A program made the position numbers and the translations under genes. Shown in pieces: positions 39,267 to 48,889 of a stretch of 64,000 bases of DNA. Source of the DNA: Rhodanobacter thiooxydans (lineage in GTDB: Bacteria > Pseudomonadota > Gammaproteobacteria > Xanthomonadales > Rhodanobacteraceae); NCBI RefSeq assembly GCF_021545845.1, contig NZ_CP088923.1, forward strand, positions 1,054,001 to 1,118,000. The letters run 5' to 3'. How positions within the stretch are numbered: position 1 is the stretch's first letter; each line of letters starts with the position of its first letter. The notes under the pieces are model-generated. The model was not told the origin of the DNA, ran no database searches, and saw nothing but the letters and a program-made list of their open reading frames with translations.

Positions 39267-40289
39267 ATGACGTTCCAGCCCGAAGCCCGCAGCAGCGAAG
39301 TCGCCGCCACCGCCTTTCCCCCCGCCCCCGAACCGCGCGCGCGGCTGGCCACCCAGCGCGGCACGCGCCGGCTGCGGCTCAGCCCGAAGTACGGCAGCGG
39401 CCCGCGCGAGGTGGACGTGGACTACCTGTGGTGCGGGGCGGCGGGCGCGCCCACCGTGATCGTGCAGGGCGGTATCTCGGCCGACCGTGACGTCACCGCG
39501 CTGGATGCCGCCACGGCGCCGGGCTGGTGGCAGGCGCTGGTTGGCCGCGGCGCGGCGATCGACCTGGAGCGCTGGCGCGTCCTGTCCATCGACTGGCTCA
39601 GCCCGGACCGGCTCGGCGCCGCTTCGGTCTCCAGCGAGGACCAGGCCGATGCGCTGGCCGCGCTGCTGGGCGAATTGGGCATCGCGCAGGCGCATGCCTT
39701 CGTCGGCTCCTCCTACGGCGCGATGGTGGCGCTGGCGTTCGCCGCGCGGCACCCGCGCAGCGTGGACCGCCTGCTGCTGCTGGCTGGCGCGCACCGGCCG
39801 CATCCGCTCAGCACCGCGCAGCGCAGCGTGCAGCGCGGCATCGTGCGGCTGGGCCAGGCCAGCGGCCAGGCCGACGAGGCGCTGGCGCTGGCGCGCCAGC
39901 TGGCGATCACCACCTACCGCGGCAGCGCCGAGTTCGGCCGGCGCTTCGCCGGCGGGCCGGAGTGGCGCGAGGAGCGCTTCCACTTCCCGGTCGAGGATTA
40001 CCTGGCACACCAGGGTCGCCGCTTCGTCGAGCGCTTCGATGCGGACCGCTTCCTCGCGCTATCCGAGTCGATCGACCTGCACGACGTGCAGCCCGAGCGG
40101 ATTCCCGTCCCGGCCACGCTGATCGGCTTCCCCTCCGACCGGCTGGTGCCGCTGGCCGACCTGTGCGAGCTGCAGCGTCGCCTGCATGGGCCGGCCACGC
40201 TGGAGGTGGTCGAATCGCCGTACGGCCACGACGCCTTCCTGAAGGAACCCGAACAGCTCGCGCCGCTGCTGCGCGAAGCGCTCGCGTAG
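39267..40289 (+). CDS. metX: Homoserine O-acyltransferase (MetX)
   Basis: 340 residues, alpha/beta-hydrolase fold of the MetX family. Nucleophile elbow GSSYGAM (Ser near residue 148), Asp in FPSDRLVPL and catalytic His in YGHDAFLKE. It activates homoserine by acetylation or succinylation; in xanthomonads some MetX proteins use succinyl-CoA, so the donor is left open. Start ATG 39267, preceded by GGAGAAG. It sits behind a SAM-I riboswitch and heads metX-metB-homoserine dehydrogenase. The frame is open upstream into the riboswitch but has no family similarity there. Confidence 0.92.
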   Translation: MTFQPEARSSEVAATAFPPAPEPRARLATQRGTRRLRLSPKYGSGPREVDVDYLWCGAAGAPTVIVQGGISADRDVTALDAATAPGWWQALVGRGAAIDLERWRVLSIDWLSPDRLGAASVSSEDQADALAALLGELGIAQAHAFVGSSYGAMVALAFAARHPRSVDRLLLLAGAHRPHPLSTAQRSVQRGIVRLGQASGQADEALALARQLAITTYRGSAEFGRRFAGGPEWREERFHFPVEDYLAHQGRRFVERFDADRFLALSESIDLHDVQPERIPVPATLIGFPSDRLVPLADLCELQRRLHGPATLEVVESPYGHDAFLKEPEQLAPLLREALA

Positions 40290-40308
40290 CCGCGCGCGCA
40301 CTGCCTTC

Positions 40309-40333
40309 GTAGGGCGGGCAGTGCCCGCCCTAC
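40309..40333. repeat. REP-like palindrome, GTAGGGCGGGC type
   Basis: Perfect 11-base arms GTAGGGCGGGC/GCCCGCCCTAC around AGT, placed in the 89-base gap between metX and metB inside the operon. A long cousin occurs at 48785-48856. Confidence 0.88.
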
Positions 40334-40378
40334 CCAAGAACCCGCATTCACCGACTGACGAAAGACCTGGAGATCGAG

Positions 40379-41566
40379 ATGACCGAGCCCACCCCCTGTA
40401 CCCGCGCCGTGCGCGCCGGCATCGAGAGCGACACCCAGCACGGCGCCGTGGTGCCCGCGCTGCACCTGTCGACCAACTACAGCTTCGCCGGCTTCGGCCG
40501 CAAGCGCGCGTACGACTACTCGCGCAGCGGCAACCCGACCCGCGACCTGCTCGGCGAGGCGCTGGCGGACCTGGAGCAGGGCGCCGGCGCAGTGGTGACC
40601 TCCAGCGGCATGTCGGCGGTGGCGCTCGTGCTGGAACTGGTGCCGGCCGGCGCCACCGTGCTGGCGGCGCACGACTGCTACGGCGGCACCTGGCGGCTGC
40701 TCGATGCATGGGCGAAGAAGGGCCGCTTCCAGGTCGAGTTCGCCGACCTCACCGACAGCGCGGCGCTGGCTGCCGGCCTGTCGCGCAAGCCGGCGCTGGT
40801 GTGGGTGGAGACGCCGTCGAACCCGCTGCTACGCATCACCGACATCCGCCACGTGGCGCAGGCCGCGCATGCCGTCGGCGCGCTGCTGGTGGTGGACAAC
40901 ACCTTCCTGTCGCCGGCGCTGCAGCAGCCGCTGCTGCTCGGCGCCGATGTGGTGGTGCACTCCACCACCAAGTACATCAACGGCCACAGCGACGTGGTCG
41001 GCGGCGCGGCGGTGGCGCGCGACGCGGCGCTGGCCGAGCAGCTGAAGTGGTGGGCCAACTGCAACGGCCTCACCGGCGCGCCGTTCGACAGCTACCTGAC
41101 CCTGCGCGGCCTGCGCACGCTCGGCGTGCGGCTGCGCCAGCACCAGGAAAACGCCGCGCGCATCGCCGAACGGCTGGACGCGCACGCTGCCGTACGCAAG
41201 GTGTATTACCCCGGCCTGGCCAGCCACCCCGGCCATGCGCTGGTGGCACGCCAGCAGCAGGGCTTCGGCGCGATGCTGAGCTTCGAGCTGGACGGCGACT
41301 TGGCGCAGATCGAGGCGTTCGTCAACGGCTTGCAGTATTTCTCGCTGGCCGAGTCGTTGGGTGGCGTGGAAAGCCTGATCGCGCACCCGGCCACCATGAC
41401 TCATGCCGCGATGGCGCCGGAAGCGCGCCGCACCGCCGGCATCGCCGACAGCCTGCTGCGGCTGTCGGTGGGCATCGAGGACGGCGACGACCTGCTGCGC
41501 GACCTCGACGCGGCGCTGCTCCGCGCCGCGGCGGCAGGGACGTCCAAACGCCGGGTGCTTGCATGA
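40379..41566 (+). CDS. metB: Cystathionine gamma-synthase / O-acylhomoserine sulfhydrylase
   Basis: 395 residues, Cys/Met-metabolism PLP family. PLP Lys lies in VHSTTKYINGHSDVVGG (near residue 200); other marks are YSRSGNPTRDLL and VDNTFLSPALQQPL. It joins activated homoserine with cysteine (cystathionine) or with sulfide. The cysteine synthase gene divergent from the operon could feed it. ATG 40379 with GGAGAT 6 bases upstream. The stop overlaps the next start (ATGA). Confidence 0.93.
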   Translation: MTEPTPCTRAVRAGIESDTQHGAVVPALHLSTNYSFAGFGRKRAYDYSRSGNPTRDLLGEALADLEQGAGAVVTSSGMSAVALVLELVPAGATVLAAHDCYGGTWRLLDAWAKKGRFQVEFADLTDSAALAAGLSRKPALVWVETPSNPLLRITDIRHVAQAAHAVGALLVVDNTFLSPALQQPLLLGADVVVHSTTKYINGHSDVVGGAAVARDAALAEQLKWWANCNGLTGAPFDSYLTLRGLRTLGVRLRQHQENAARIAERLDAHAAVRKVYYPGLASHPGHALVARQQQGFGAMLSFELDGDLAQIEAFVNGLQYFSLAESLGGVESLIAHPATMTHAAMAPEARRTAGIADSLLRLSVGIEDGDDLLRDLDAALLRAAAAGTSKRRVLA

Positions 41567-42645
41567 GCGCGGTGCTGGCCGAGCGCGCGACGGGCGCCAC
41601 GAACGAGGCGTCCTCCACCATCGCGATCGTGCTGTTCGGCACCGGCGTGGTCGGCGGCGCCTTGCTGAAGCTGCTCAACACCACCGCCGCGGGTTCGCTG
41701 CGGCTGGTCGGCGCGGCGAACTCTCGGCGCCAGCAGACCGACCCGACCAGCCTGGCCCGGCGCAACCTGCGCGAGCAGCTGAACCAGCACGGTGTCCCGC
41801 GCGACAACGTCAGCCTGCTCGCCGCGCTGGACGCCAGCGACGCGGCGGTGAAGGTGATCATCGACGCCACCGCCAGCACGGCGCTGGCTGCGCGCCACGC
41901 CGAGTGGCTGGCACACGGCTACCACGTGGTCACCGCGAACAAGGCGCTGGCCGGCGGCGAACTGTCCGGCTGGCGCGCGCTGCAGGCGGCGCTGGCGAAT
42001 GGCGGGCGCTACGGCGATTCGGCCACGGTGGGCGCCGGCCTGCCGGTGCTGTCCACCCTGCGCCGCCTGCGTATCTGCGGCGACGGCCTGCTCACCCTGG
42101 AAGGCGTGTTCTCCGGTTCGCTGTCGTGGCTGTTCAACCAGTACGACGGCAGCCGTCCGTTCTCCGAGTTGCTGCGCGAGGCGCGCCAGCTCGGCTATAC
42201 CGAACCCGATCCACGCTCGGACCTGTCCGGCGAGGACGTGGCGCGCAAGCTGCTGATCATCGCCCGCAATGCCGGCTTCGCCCTGGGCACCGACGAAGTG
42301 CAGGTGGAAGGCTTGGTGCCCGAGTCGCTGCGCGCGCTGGACACCGAAGCGTTCCTGGCAAGGCTTGCTGAACTCGACGTACCGCTGGCGGCGCGCCATG
42401 CCGAGGCGAAATCGCGCGGCTGCGTGCTGCGCTTCCTGGCCCGGCTCAACCAGCGCGGACATGCCCGCGTCGGCCTGGCCGAAGTGCCACTCACCCACCC
42501 GGCCGCGCGGCTGTACGGCACCGACAACCAGTTCGCGCTCACCACCACCCGTTACCACGCCCAGCCACTGGTGATCCAGGGGCCGGGCGCGGGGCCGGAG
42601 GTGACCGCGCAGGCGCTGCTGGGCGATGTGCTGGCGCTGGCTTGA
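41563..42645 (+). CDS. Homoserine dehydrogenase
   Basis: 360 residues. Rossmann loop VLFGTGVVGGALL near residue 27, VTANKALAGG, GDSATVGAGLPVLSTL and SGSLSWLFNQY are homoserine-dehydrogenase signatures; GYTEPDPRSDLSGEDVARKL is a strong family marker. It reduces aspartate semialdehyde to homoserine, the precursor that MetX activates. No aspartokinase domain is present, so it corresponds to the C-terminal half of ThrA/MetL. It overlaps metB by four bases. Confidence 0.95.
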   Translation: MSAVLAERATGATNEASSTIAIVLFGTGVVGGALLKLLNTTAAGSLRLVGAANSRRQQTDPTSLARRNLREQLNQHGVPRDNVSLLAALDASDAAVKVIIDATASTALAARHAEWLAHGYHVVTANKALAGGELSGWRALQAALANGGRYGDSATVGAGLPVLSTLRRLRICGDGLLTLEGVFSGSLSWLFNQYDGSRPFSELLREARQLGYTEPDPRSDLSGEDVARKLLIIARNAGFALGTDEVQVEGLVPESLRALDTEAFLARLAELDVPLAARHAEAKSRGCVLRFLARLNQRGHARVGLAEVPLTHPAARLYGTDNQFALTTTRYHAQPLVIQGPGAGPEVTAQALLGDVLALA

Positions 42646-42646
42646 T

Positions 42647-42928
42647 TCAGCCGCCGGCTGGCGGCGTGCGCGGCAGGATACCCACGCGCATGCCGAATGG
42701 CGCGAACACCGCGTTGAGCGTGCGCACGGTCGGGTTGCCCTGGTCGTGCTCGAGTTGCTGCAGGGTGTTGAGCGAGATCCGGCACATGCGGGCGAACTGC
42801 TCCTGGTGCAAGCCGGTCAGGTCGGTGCGCAGCCGGCGCACGGCCGCACCGATGCTGGTGCGGCCGTCCATCAGCTCCGCTTGCAGCTGGGCCAGCAGGG
42901 CCTGGCGGTCGGCGAGGGAGGCGCTCAT
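42647..42928 (-). CDS. hipB: HipB-like antitoxin (XRE family)
   Basis: 93 residues with an XRE helix-turn-helix at about 40-75: LHQEQFARMCRISLNTLQQLEHDQGNP (shown here in two parts: LHQEQFARMCRIS, LNTLQQLEHDQGNP). The ATG overlaps the stop of hipA (ATGA). It should bind operators ahead of hipA and hold HipA inactive. The order is antitoxin second, the reverse of the classic hipBA pair. Confidence 0.85.
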   Translation of the reverse strand: MSASLADRQALLAQLQAELMDGRTSIGAAVRRLRTDLTGLHQEQFARMCRISLNTLQQLEHDQGNPTVRTLNAVFAPFGMRVGILPRTPPAGG

Positions 42929-44253
42929 GCCAGCAGCTCCCAGCGGCGCAGGCGCGCGTCCAGGGCGCCCAGCGCGATGCGTGGGTGCTCGAACACCGCC
43001 TGCGGCAGGCCGAGGTCGCGCAGCAGGTCGGGCAGTGCGCGCAGCGTTTCGGCGTCTTCGCGCAGCTCGTCGTACAGGCGCTGCGGGTCGCCCCATGGTT
43101 GCAGCGCCGCACAGGCGGCTCTCCAGTCGACCTCGCCGGCAACTTCCACTGGCGTGGGCCACTTGGTGGTGCGCGAGATGCCTTCCTCGTCCATCACCAT
43201 CGGCGCCAGGTCGTAGATCGGCGCCAGCTCCAGCCGGTCGGCATGGCGCAGCACCGCGGTGTTGCGGCCGTGGTTGTCGCTGTTGCCCAGCACCAGGTTG
43301 AGCAGGTCGCGACGCAGGTACTCGCGCAGCAGCGCCGGTACGTCGCCGGCCTGGCCGGCGGCCGCCCAGGCCGAGGCCAGCGCGGCGACCGCCTGCGGGT
43401 GGGTCATGTAGCTGCCGGGACGGGTCACGCCGGCCAGTGAATAGACGGATTCCACCGCGGTGCGCCGCACGACACCGTCGGCGATGGTGCGGTCGAAGCG
43501 CGGCAGCCACAGGCTGGGGCGGGCGGCTTCCTCCAGCCGCATGGCGTCGCCGCCGACCGTGGCGATGCCCAGCTTCGCCAGGGCGCGGTGGTAGCAGTGC
43601 TCTGCGCGCAGGATCGCCTGGTCGCTCGGCCCGCCGTTGCCGCGAGGGAACTTCACGAACCAGTGCCGGCGTGCCCGTGCGTCGTCCAGCGTGGCGTCCG
43701 GGTGCAGCAGGCCGCCGGCGTCCTCGGTGAGCAGCAGCTTGGGCGCCTCGCCGCCGGCGCCGGTGGCGCCGCCGATCGCCGCGCCCTGCTCGTAGGCGTA
43801 TTCCAGGAAGCGCGCGTCGCGGGCCACCACCTCGGCCTTCGGGAAGCCGACCGACGGCCCGGCCAGCGCCTCGAACGCGGACTTGATGCGCAGGTGCCCG
43901 ACCGGCGCTGGCGTACATTGCGCCAGCAACTGCAGATCGGTGGCGGTGGCGTCGGCCCCCGCCGGCAGGGCCAGGCGCTGCAGCAGGAAGCGCCGCGCCG
44001 CGCCGCTCGGCTCGATGTCAAACAGGAACGCCGGCCACTGCGGCTCGGCGCGTATGGTCCAGTCCAGCGGCAGGGTGGCGCTGGCCGCCGCCGCCGTGGT
44101 GGCGCCGAGCTGGTCCATGTGCGCCACCACGTAGGTAACCAGATAGCCCAGCGTGCAGGGGCTGGCGTGGCCATCAGCCGGGCGCAGGAACGCCAGCTCC
44201 ATGGCGTCGTGCCACTGGCCGTCCAGGTAAAGCTGCACGGTGAGGGGTTCCAC
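42925..44253 (-). CDS. hipA: HipA-family serine/threonine kinase toxin
   Basis: 442 residues with the HipA kinase core: SDQAILRAEHCYHRALAKLGI, FDRTIADGVVRRTAVES, catalytic NSDNHGRNTAVL (Asp near residue 305) and metal-binding YDLAPMV. HipA toxins phosphorylate a tRNA synthetase or other target and stop growth. Start GTG 44253 with GGAAG 6 bases upstream. It is followed by hipB. The N-terminal 150 residues are longer than the usual HipA N1 domain. Confidence 0.88.
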   Translation of the reverse strand: MEPLTVQLYLDGQWHDAMELAFLRPADGHASPCTLGYLVTYVVAHMDQLGATTAAAASATLPLDWTIRAEPQWPAFLFDIEPSGAARRFLLQRLALPAGADATATDLQLLAQCTPAPVGHLRIKSAFEALAGPSVGFPKAEVVARDARFLEYAYEQGAAIGGATGAGGEAPKLLLTEDAGGLLHPDATLDDARARRHWFVKFPRGNGGPSDQAILRAEHCYHRALAKLGIATVGGDAMRLEEAARPSLWLPRFDRTIADGVVRRTAVESVYSLAGVTRPGSYMTHPQAVAALASAWAAAGQAGDVPALLREYLRRDLLNLVLGNSDNHGRNTAVLRHADRLELAPIYDLAPMVMDEEGISRTTKWPTPVEVAGEVDWRAACAALQPWGDPQRLYDELREDAETLRALPDLLRDLGLPQAVFEHPRIALGALDARLRRWELLA

Positions 44254-44267
44254 GCGGACTTCCGATG

Positions 44268-44325
44268 CCCAATATAATGGGTTCAGTCTACCTCTTGTCG
44301 GCCAATAAATCCAATATATTAGATT
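44268..44325. promoter_or_regulatory. Candidate HipB operators
   Basis: Two near-palindromes, CCCAATATAATGGG (44268-44281) and AATCCAATATATTAGATT (44308-44325), share CCAATATA and lie just upstream of the hipA start, in an AT-rich stretch unlike its surroundings. Paired operators fit HipB autorepression. Confidence 0.5.
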
Positions 44326-44380
44326 TCATAGCCAGTATAAGCCGTACAAACCTGATATAAAGTGTATTAACCAGCGAGTA

Positions 44381-44980
44381 TCAGCCTTCCGTAGCGCCTG
44401 CCTCGGCGATCGCCTCGACCTGGATGCGCAGCGTCACCGTCATGTCGAAACCGTAGGCCTTGCCGGCGTCCATGCCGAAGGCGTCGCGCTGGAACGTCGC
44501 CAGCGCATCGGCGCCGCAGACTTCGCGTTTCAGCATCGGGTGCGGCATGCACTTGAAGCTGTTGATCTTCAGCGCCAGCGGGCGGGTCACGCCGTGCAGG
44601 GTCAGCTGGCCCGCCACCAAGGTCGGTGCGCCGTTGACGAAGTTGGTGAGCTTGCCCGTGTAGACGGCCTGCGGATACTTCGCCGTGTCGAACAGATCCG
44701 CGCCCTGGGCATGCCGGTTGAGCGCGTCCTGGCCGAAGTCGGCGCTCTTCATGTCCACCACGATCTCGACCGTGCCGTTGCCGGCGGCCTTGTCCAGCGT
44801 CGCCGCGCCGCGGCTGTGGTTGAACTTGCCGCGCCACACCGACAGCCCGCCGAGGTGGTCGGCCTCGAAGCTGGGGCAGGTATGGTCCGGGTCCAACTGG
44901 TATTTCACTTCGGCGGCGTGGGCGGTGCTCAGCGACAACAGGGCGAAGGCGTGGCCAAGGGTGCGGGTCATGGGCGACAT
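44381..44980 (-). CDS. YceI-family protein
   Basis: 199 residues with a signal peptide (about 1-23, ending in STAHA) and a YceI lipocalin-like barrel: [53 protein letters not shown] and [14 protein letters not shown]. YceI proteins are periplasmic and bind isoprenoids such as ubiquinone or related lipids. ATG 44980 has AGGAAA upstream; 44971 also possible. Divergent from the permease at 45232. Two more YceI genes lie near 58.5-60.2 kb. Confidence 0.92.
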   Translation of the reverse strand: MSPMTRTLGHAFALLSLSTAHAAEVKYQLDPDHTCPSFEADHLGGLSVWRGKFNHSRGAATLDKAAGNGTVEIVVDMKSADFGQDALNRHAQGADLFDTAKYPQAVYTGKLTNFVNGAPTLVAGQLTLHGVTRPLALKINSFKCMPHPMLKREVCGADALATFQRDAFGMDAGKAYGFDMTVTLRIQVEAIAEAGATEG

Positions 44981-45231
44981 GGGCGGTTTCCTTTCATGGC
45001 GAGAGGAGGCGATTGCACGAACGACGAACCGGGCGCTGCGATTTCGACAAGGCGGAACGAATGCCGGAGTCTCGCCGCGATCCGTATTGCACCGCTGCTC
45101 GGTTGCCGCCAATACTCCCGCACGCCCGGAAGTCCGGATGCAAAAGAAGATGACCCGATGAATTCCCGTTCGCCGGCCATGCCGGCATCCTCGCTCCGCG
45201 GCTGTGCGGTTTGCCCGGTCGGGCCCCACGC

Positions 45232-46821
45232 ATGAACATATCAGCCAACCGCTGGTTCGCCCCCGGCGACCTCAACGGCTTCCTCGGGCTGGTGGTGGAC
45301 AACCTGTCCATCATGGGCTTCCTCGCCGCGGCGCTGATCGGTCTGTTCGGCTTTCCCGCGGACATCGTGTTCCTGCGCATGTTTCCCGGCACCGCGCTCG
45401 GCGTGCTGCTGGGCAACCTTGCCTATACCGTGATGGCGCGCCGGCTGGCCCGGCGCAGTGGCCGCGACGACGTCACCGCGATGCCGCTGGGGCTGGATGC
45501 GCCAACCAGCATCGGCATCGCGCTGCTGGTGCTCGGCCCGGCCTTCCTCGGCTTCAAGCAAACCGGCATGGACGAACACGCCGCCGCGATCGCCACCTGG
45601 CAGCTGGGCATGGCTGCGCTGGTGGTGATGGGCGTGCTGAAGTTCGTGCTGTCGTTCTTCGGCGCGATGGTGCAGCGGCACGTGCCGCGCGCCGGCCTGC
45701 TCGGTTCGATCGCCGGCATCGCGCTGGTGCTGATGGGCTTCCTGCCGTTGGTGGAAATCCTCAAGCTGCCGGTGGTGGGCTTCGCCGGGCTCGGCGTGGT
45801 GCTGTACGCGCTGGTCGCGCACGCGCGCATGCCGTTTGGGTTGCCCGGCGTGCTGGTAGCGTTCGTGGTCGGCGCGCTGCTGTACTACGGGCTCGGTCCG
45901 TCGGGCTGGCTGGGCGCGGGCTACCACGCGCCGACGGCATGGCATTGGCGTTTCGCGCTGCCGTGGCCGACCTTGCAGTGGGTCGACGGGCTCGCCTACG
46001 TCGTGCCGTACCTGCCGCTGATCCTGCCGTTCGGCCTGCTGATGGTGGTCGGCGGCATCAACGTCACCGAGAGTGCGCGCGCCGCCGGCGACGACTATGC
46101 CACCCGCGACATCCTGCTGGTCGAGGCGCTGGCCACACTGGCGGCCGGCTTCTGCGGCGGCGTGGCGCAGACCACGCCGTACATTGGCCAGCCGTCGTAC
46201 AAGGCGATGGGCGCGCGCAGCGGCTACACCCTGCTCACCGGCATCGTGATCGGGCTGGGCGGCGTGTTCGGCTATCTGTCGAACCTGGTCGAGCTGCTGC
46301 CGCTGCCGGTGCTGGCGCCGATCCTGGTGTTCGTGGCGATCGGCATCACCGTGCAGGCGTTCGAGGCCACGCCGATGCGCTACGCGGCGGCGGTGGTATT
46401 CAGTTTCTTTCCGGCGATCGCGCGGATGCTGACGATCAAGCTGAGCGACCCGACCTACGTCTCGCCGGAGCACTTCTCCCGGCTGTTCAACGACGGCACG
46501 CACGGCATCTCCGAGCTGGCGGTGATCACCGTGCTGGGCAACGGCTTCATCATCACCGCGATGGTCTGGGCCAGCTTCGTGGTGGCGCTGATCGACCATC
46601 GCCCGCGGCGCGCCGCGCTGATTTTGCTGCTGGGCGGGGCGCTCAGCCTGTTCGGCGTGATCCATTCGGTCGAGCTGTCCGGCGGCACCTACCTGCCGTG
46701 GCTACTCGATGCGGCCTCGCGCGGCATCGTGTGGCAGTTTGCCGGGGCCTATCTGGTGCTGGCAATCGTGCTGGTGCTGTTGTCGCTGGGCGATGCGCGG
46801 CGCACAGCAGCCGTTCGCTGA
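45232..46821 (+). CDS. NCS2-like permease (xanthine/uracil-type membrane transporter)
   Basis: 529 residues with about 12-14 membrane segments. Features such as [35 protein letters not shown] and [21 protein letters not shown] resemble AzgA/NCS2 purine permeases, but the match is to the general family only. Substrate unknown. ATG 45232 was chosen over an upstream in-frame GTG-type start at 45211. A strong terminator follows. The 250-base gap to the divergent YceI gene shows no clear promoter that I could fix. Confidence 0.72.
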   Translation: MNISANRWFAPGDLNGFLGLVVDNLSIMGFLAAALIGLFGFPADIVFLRMFPGTALGVLLGNLAYTVMARRLARRSGRDDVTAMPLGLDAPTSIGIALLVLGPAFLGFKQTGMDEHAAAIATWQLGMAALVVMGVLKFVLSFFGAMVQRHVPRAGLLGSIAGIALVLMGFLPLVEILKLPVVGFAGLGVVLYALVAHARMPFGLPGVLVAFVVGALLYYGLGPSGWLGAGYHAPTAWHWRFALPWPTLQWVDGLAYVVPYLPLILPFGLLMVVGGINVTESARAAGDDYATRDILLVEALATLAAGFCGGVAQTTPYIGQPSYKAMGARSGYTLLTGIVIGLGGVFGYLSNLVELLPLPVLAPILVFVAIGITVQAFEATPMRYAAAVVFSFFPAIARMLTIKLSDPTYVSPEHFSRLFNDGTHGISELAVITVLGNGFIITAMVWASFVVALIDHRPRRAALILLLGGALSLFGVIHSVELSGGTYLPWLLDAASRGIVWQFAGAYLVLAIVLVLLSLGDARRTAAVR

Positions 46822-46828
46822 AAACAAA

Positions 46829-46853
46829 AACGCGCGGCTCGTCGCCGCGCGTT
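46829..46853. terminator. Terminator between the two convergent permeases
   Basis: Ten-base stem AACGCGCGGC/GCCGCGCGTT with a five-base loop, preceded by AAAACAAAAA, which gives a U-rich tract for the minus-strand gene. Confidence 0.82.
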
Positions 46854-46875
46854 CCGTGGCATCGGCAAGGGTCGT

Positions 46876-48540
46876 TCAATGCCCGGTAATGTGCTCGGCG
46901 GCCCGTTCGTCCGGCGGTACCAGTGGTGCGTCCGGATGGGCGTGCGCCTCCAGCTCGGCCGCCTCCACCGACGGCGTGCGCCAGCCCGAGCGCACACCCC
47001 ACAGGTAGAACACCAGACCGATCGCCGCTACTACCACCAGGTCCCAGCCGTAGGGCAGGTAGCCCTTGCCGCCGAAGGTGGTGCTGCCGGCCCAGGAGAC
47101 GAAGGCGATCGTCGGCAGGTAAGCGATCAGCCACCAGGCGCCCTTCAGCTGGCGACCGAAGTCGTGCCAGCCGCTCTTCGCCTGGTAGTAGAAGTAGATC
47201 GGCAGCGCCACGACCATCAGCAGGATGATCTCGCCGGTCAGCGGCCAGCGCGCCCAGTACAGCAGCTCGGTGGACATCACGAAGGCGACGCCCGCCAGCA
47301 GCGGCAGGCCGGCCAGGCGCAGCGGGCGGTGCAGGCCGGGCGCGGTGCGGCGCAGGGTCATTACGCTGACCGGGCCGGTGAGGTAGGAAATGATCGTGGC
47401 CACCGAGATCACCGCCGCCAGCGTGCCCCAGCCGCGGAAGAAGAACAGGAACAGGAACGACACCACCAGGTTCACCCACATCGCCGCGCGCGGCACGCCC
47501 CACTTTGGGTGCACAGTGCCGAGGATCTTCGGCAGCGTACCGTTGCGCTCCATGCCGTAGAGCATGCGCGCGGTGGTGGCGGTGTAGGTCATGCCGGTAC
47601 CGCTGGGGCTGATCACCGCGTCGATGAACAGCAGCGTGGCCAGCCACTGCAGGCCGAGGATGATCGCAAGATCCGCGAACGGCGAGCTGAAGTCGATGCC
47701 GTGCCAGCCCACGTTCGCCAGCATTTCGCGCGGCACCGCGCCGATGAACGACACCTGCAGCAGCACGTAGATCACCGTGGCCAGCGCGATCGAGCAGACG
47801 ATCGCGAACGGGATGCTCTTGCCCGGGTTGCGCGCCTCGCCGGCGAGGTTCACCGGGCTCTGGAAACCGTTGAAGCTGAACACGATGCCGGCGATCGCCA
47901 CCGCGGTGAGCACCGAGGCGAAGTCGGTCGAATGCACCTCGCCGTGGATGCCGACGCTGAAGTTCTCCGGATGGAAACCGGTCATCATCAGCAGCACCGC
48001 GGTGAGCGCGGGAATCACCAGCTTGAACAGCGTGATCGCGGTGTTCGAGCGCGCGAACAGCTTCACGCTCCAGAAGTTCAGCAGGAAGTAGACGATCACC
48101 AGCGCCGCGGCGATCAGCAGGCCATTGGTGCTCAGCTCGCCGTGGCCACCGGGGGCCTGGTGGTAGAGGTCTTTCGCCCATTGCCACTTCCACGACGACA
48201 TGTACTGCGCCGAAGCCTCGGCTTCCACCGAAATCACCGAGACGATCGCGATCCAGTTCGCCCACGCCGCAATGAAGCCCACCAGCGAGCCGTGCGAGTA
48301 GTGGCCGTAGCGCACCATGCCGCCGGATTCGGGGAACATCGCGCCCAGCTCGGCGTAGGTCAGCGCGATGGCGAGGATCACCGCCGCGCCGATCACCCAC
48401 GCCCAGATCGCGCCGGGGCCGGCGATCTGCGCCGCGCGCCAGGCGCCGAACAACCAGCCCGAGCCGATGATCGAGCCCAGGCCGGTGAGCATCAGGGCGA
48501 ACGGGCCGACATCGCGGCGGATCGCGCGTTCTTGGGTCAT
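46876..48540 (-). CDS. APC-superfamily amino-acid permease
   Basis: 554 residues, about 12 membrane segments. The first carries GLGSIIGSGWLFGAW (the unwound substrate-binding helix of APC carriers). FSFNGFQSPVNLAGEARNPGKSIP is the classic helix-6 region. It probably moves amino acids or related amines by proton symport; specificity unknown. ATG 48540 was chosen; the open frame extends upstream through a repeat region without similarity. Confidence 0.9.
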   Translation of the reverse strand: MTQERAIRRDVGPFALMLTGLGSIIGSGWLFGAWRAAQIAGPGAIWAWVIGAAVILAIALTYAELGAMFPESGGMVRYGHYSHGSLVGFIAAWANWIAIVSVISVEAEASAQYMSSWKWQWAKDLYHQAPGGHGELSTNGLLIAAALVIVYFLLNFWSVKLFARSNTAITLFKLVIPALTAVLLMMTGFHPENFSVGIHGEVHSTDFASVLTAVAIAGIVFSFNGFQSPVNLAGEARNPGKSIPFAIVCSIALATVIYVLLQVSFIGAVPREMLANVGWHGIDFSSPFADLAIILGLQWLATLLFIDAVISPSGTGMTYTATTARMLYGMERNGTLPKILGTVHPKWGVPRAAMWVNLVVSFLFLFFFRGWGTLAAVISVATIISYLTGPVSVMTLRRTAPGLHRPLRLAGLPLLAGVAFVMSTELLYWARWPLTGEIILLMVVALPIYFYYQAKSGWHDFGRQLKGAWWLIAYLPTIAFVSWAGSTTFGGKGYLPYGWDLVVVAAIGLVFYLWGVRSGWRTPSVEAAELEAHAHPDAPLVPPDERAAEHITGH

Positions 48541-48650
48541 GTGAGGGTTCCCGTGTCGACGCGCAGCGCGCCGGAAAGTGGTCGATGGTTGCAGAATTGA
48601 CCGTCCCGTGTCACGCCGCAGCAGCCACGTGCTGGTACGACCCCGCTGGC

Positions 48651-48745
48651 AGGAGCCCGCTCGCGAGCGGTGCTCTTGCTTTTGCGAATCCCGAATCCCG
48701 AATCCCGATTCCCGGCTCAAGAGCATCGCCCGCGAGCGGGCTCCT
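48651..48745. repeat. REP-like palindrome with GGGATTC-type loop
   Basis: Arms 48651-48677 (AGGAGCCCGCTCGCGAGCGG...) and 48719-48745 pair over 27 bases with two mismatches. The loop carries three CCCGAAT-type units and a variant. It is a sister of the 37781 element. With the next repeat it fills the 349-base gap between the permease and res genes; no gene is seen there. Confidence 0.9.
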
Positions 48746-48784
48746 ACGGGACGCGTCGCACTGGGTGGTGGGGATGAACTTGGT

Positions 48785-48856
48785 CGTAGGGCGGGCACGG
48801 CCCGCCAGCTTCTGTTTGAATCCGGACGCCGCGCGGCGGGCCGTGCCCGCCCTACG
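48785..48856. repeat. Long palindrome, CGTAGGGCGGGCACGG type
   Basis: Perfect 22-base arms (48785-48806 and 48835-48856) separated by 28 bases. The inner core is the GTAGGGCGGGC motif also found inside the met operon at 40309. It ends 33 bases before the end of res. Confidence 0.92.
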
Positions 48857-48889
48857 AAGCCGTCCCATCGCAAACGAGGCCGCCTGCCG

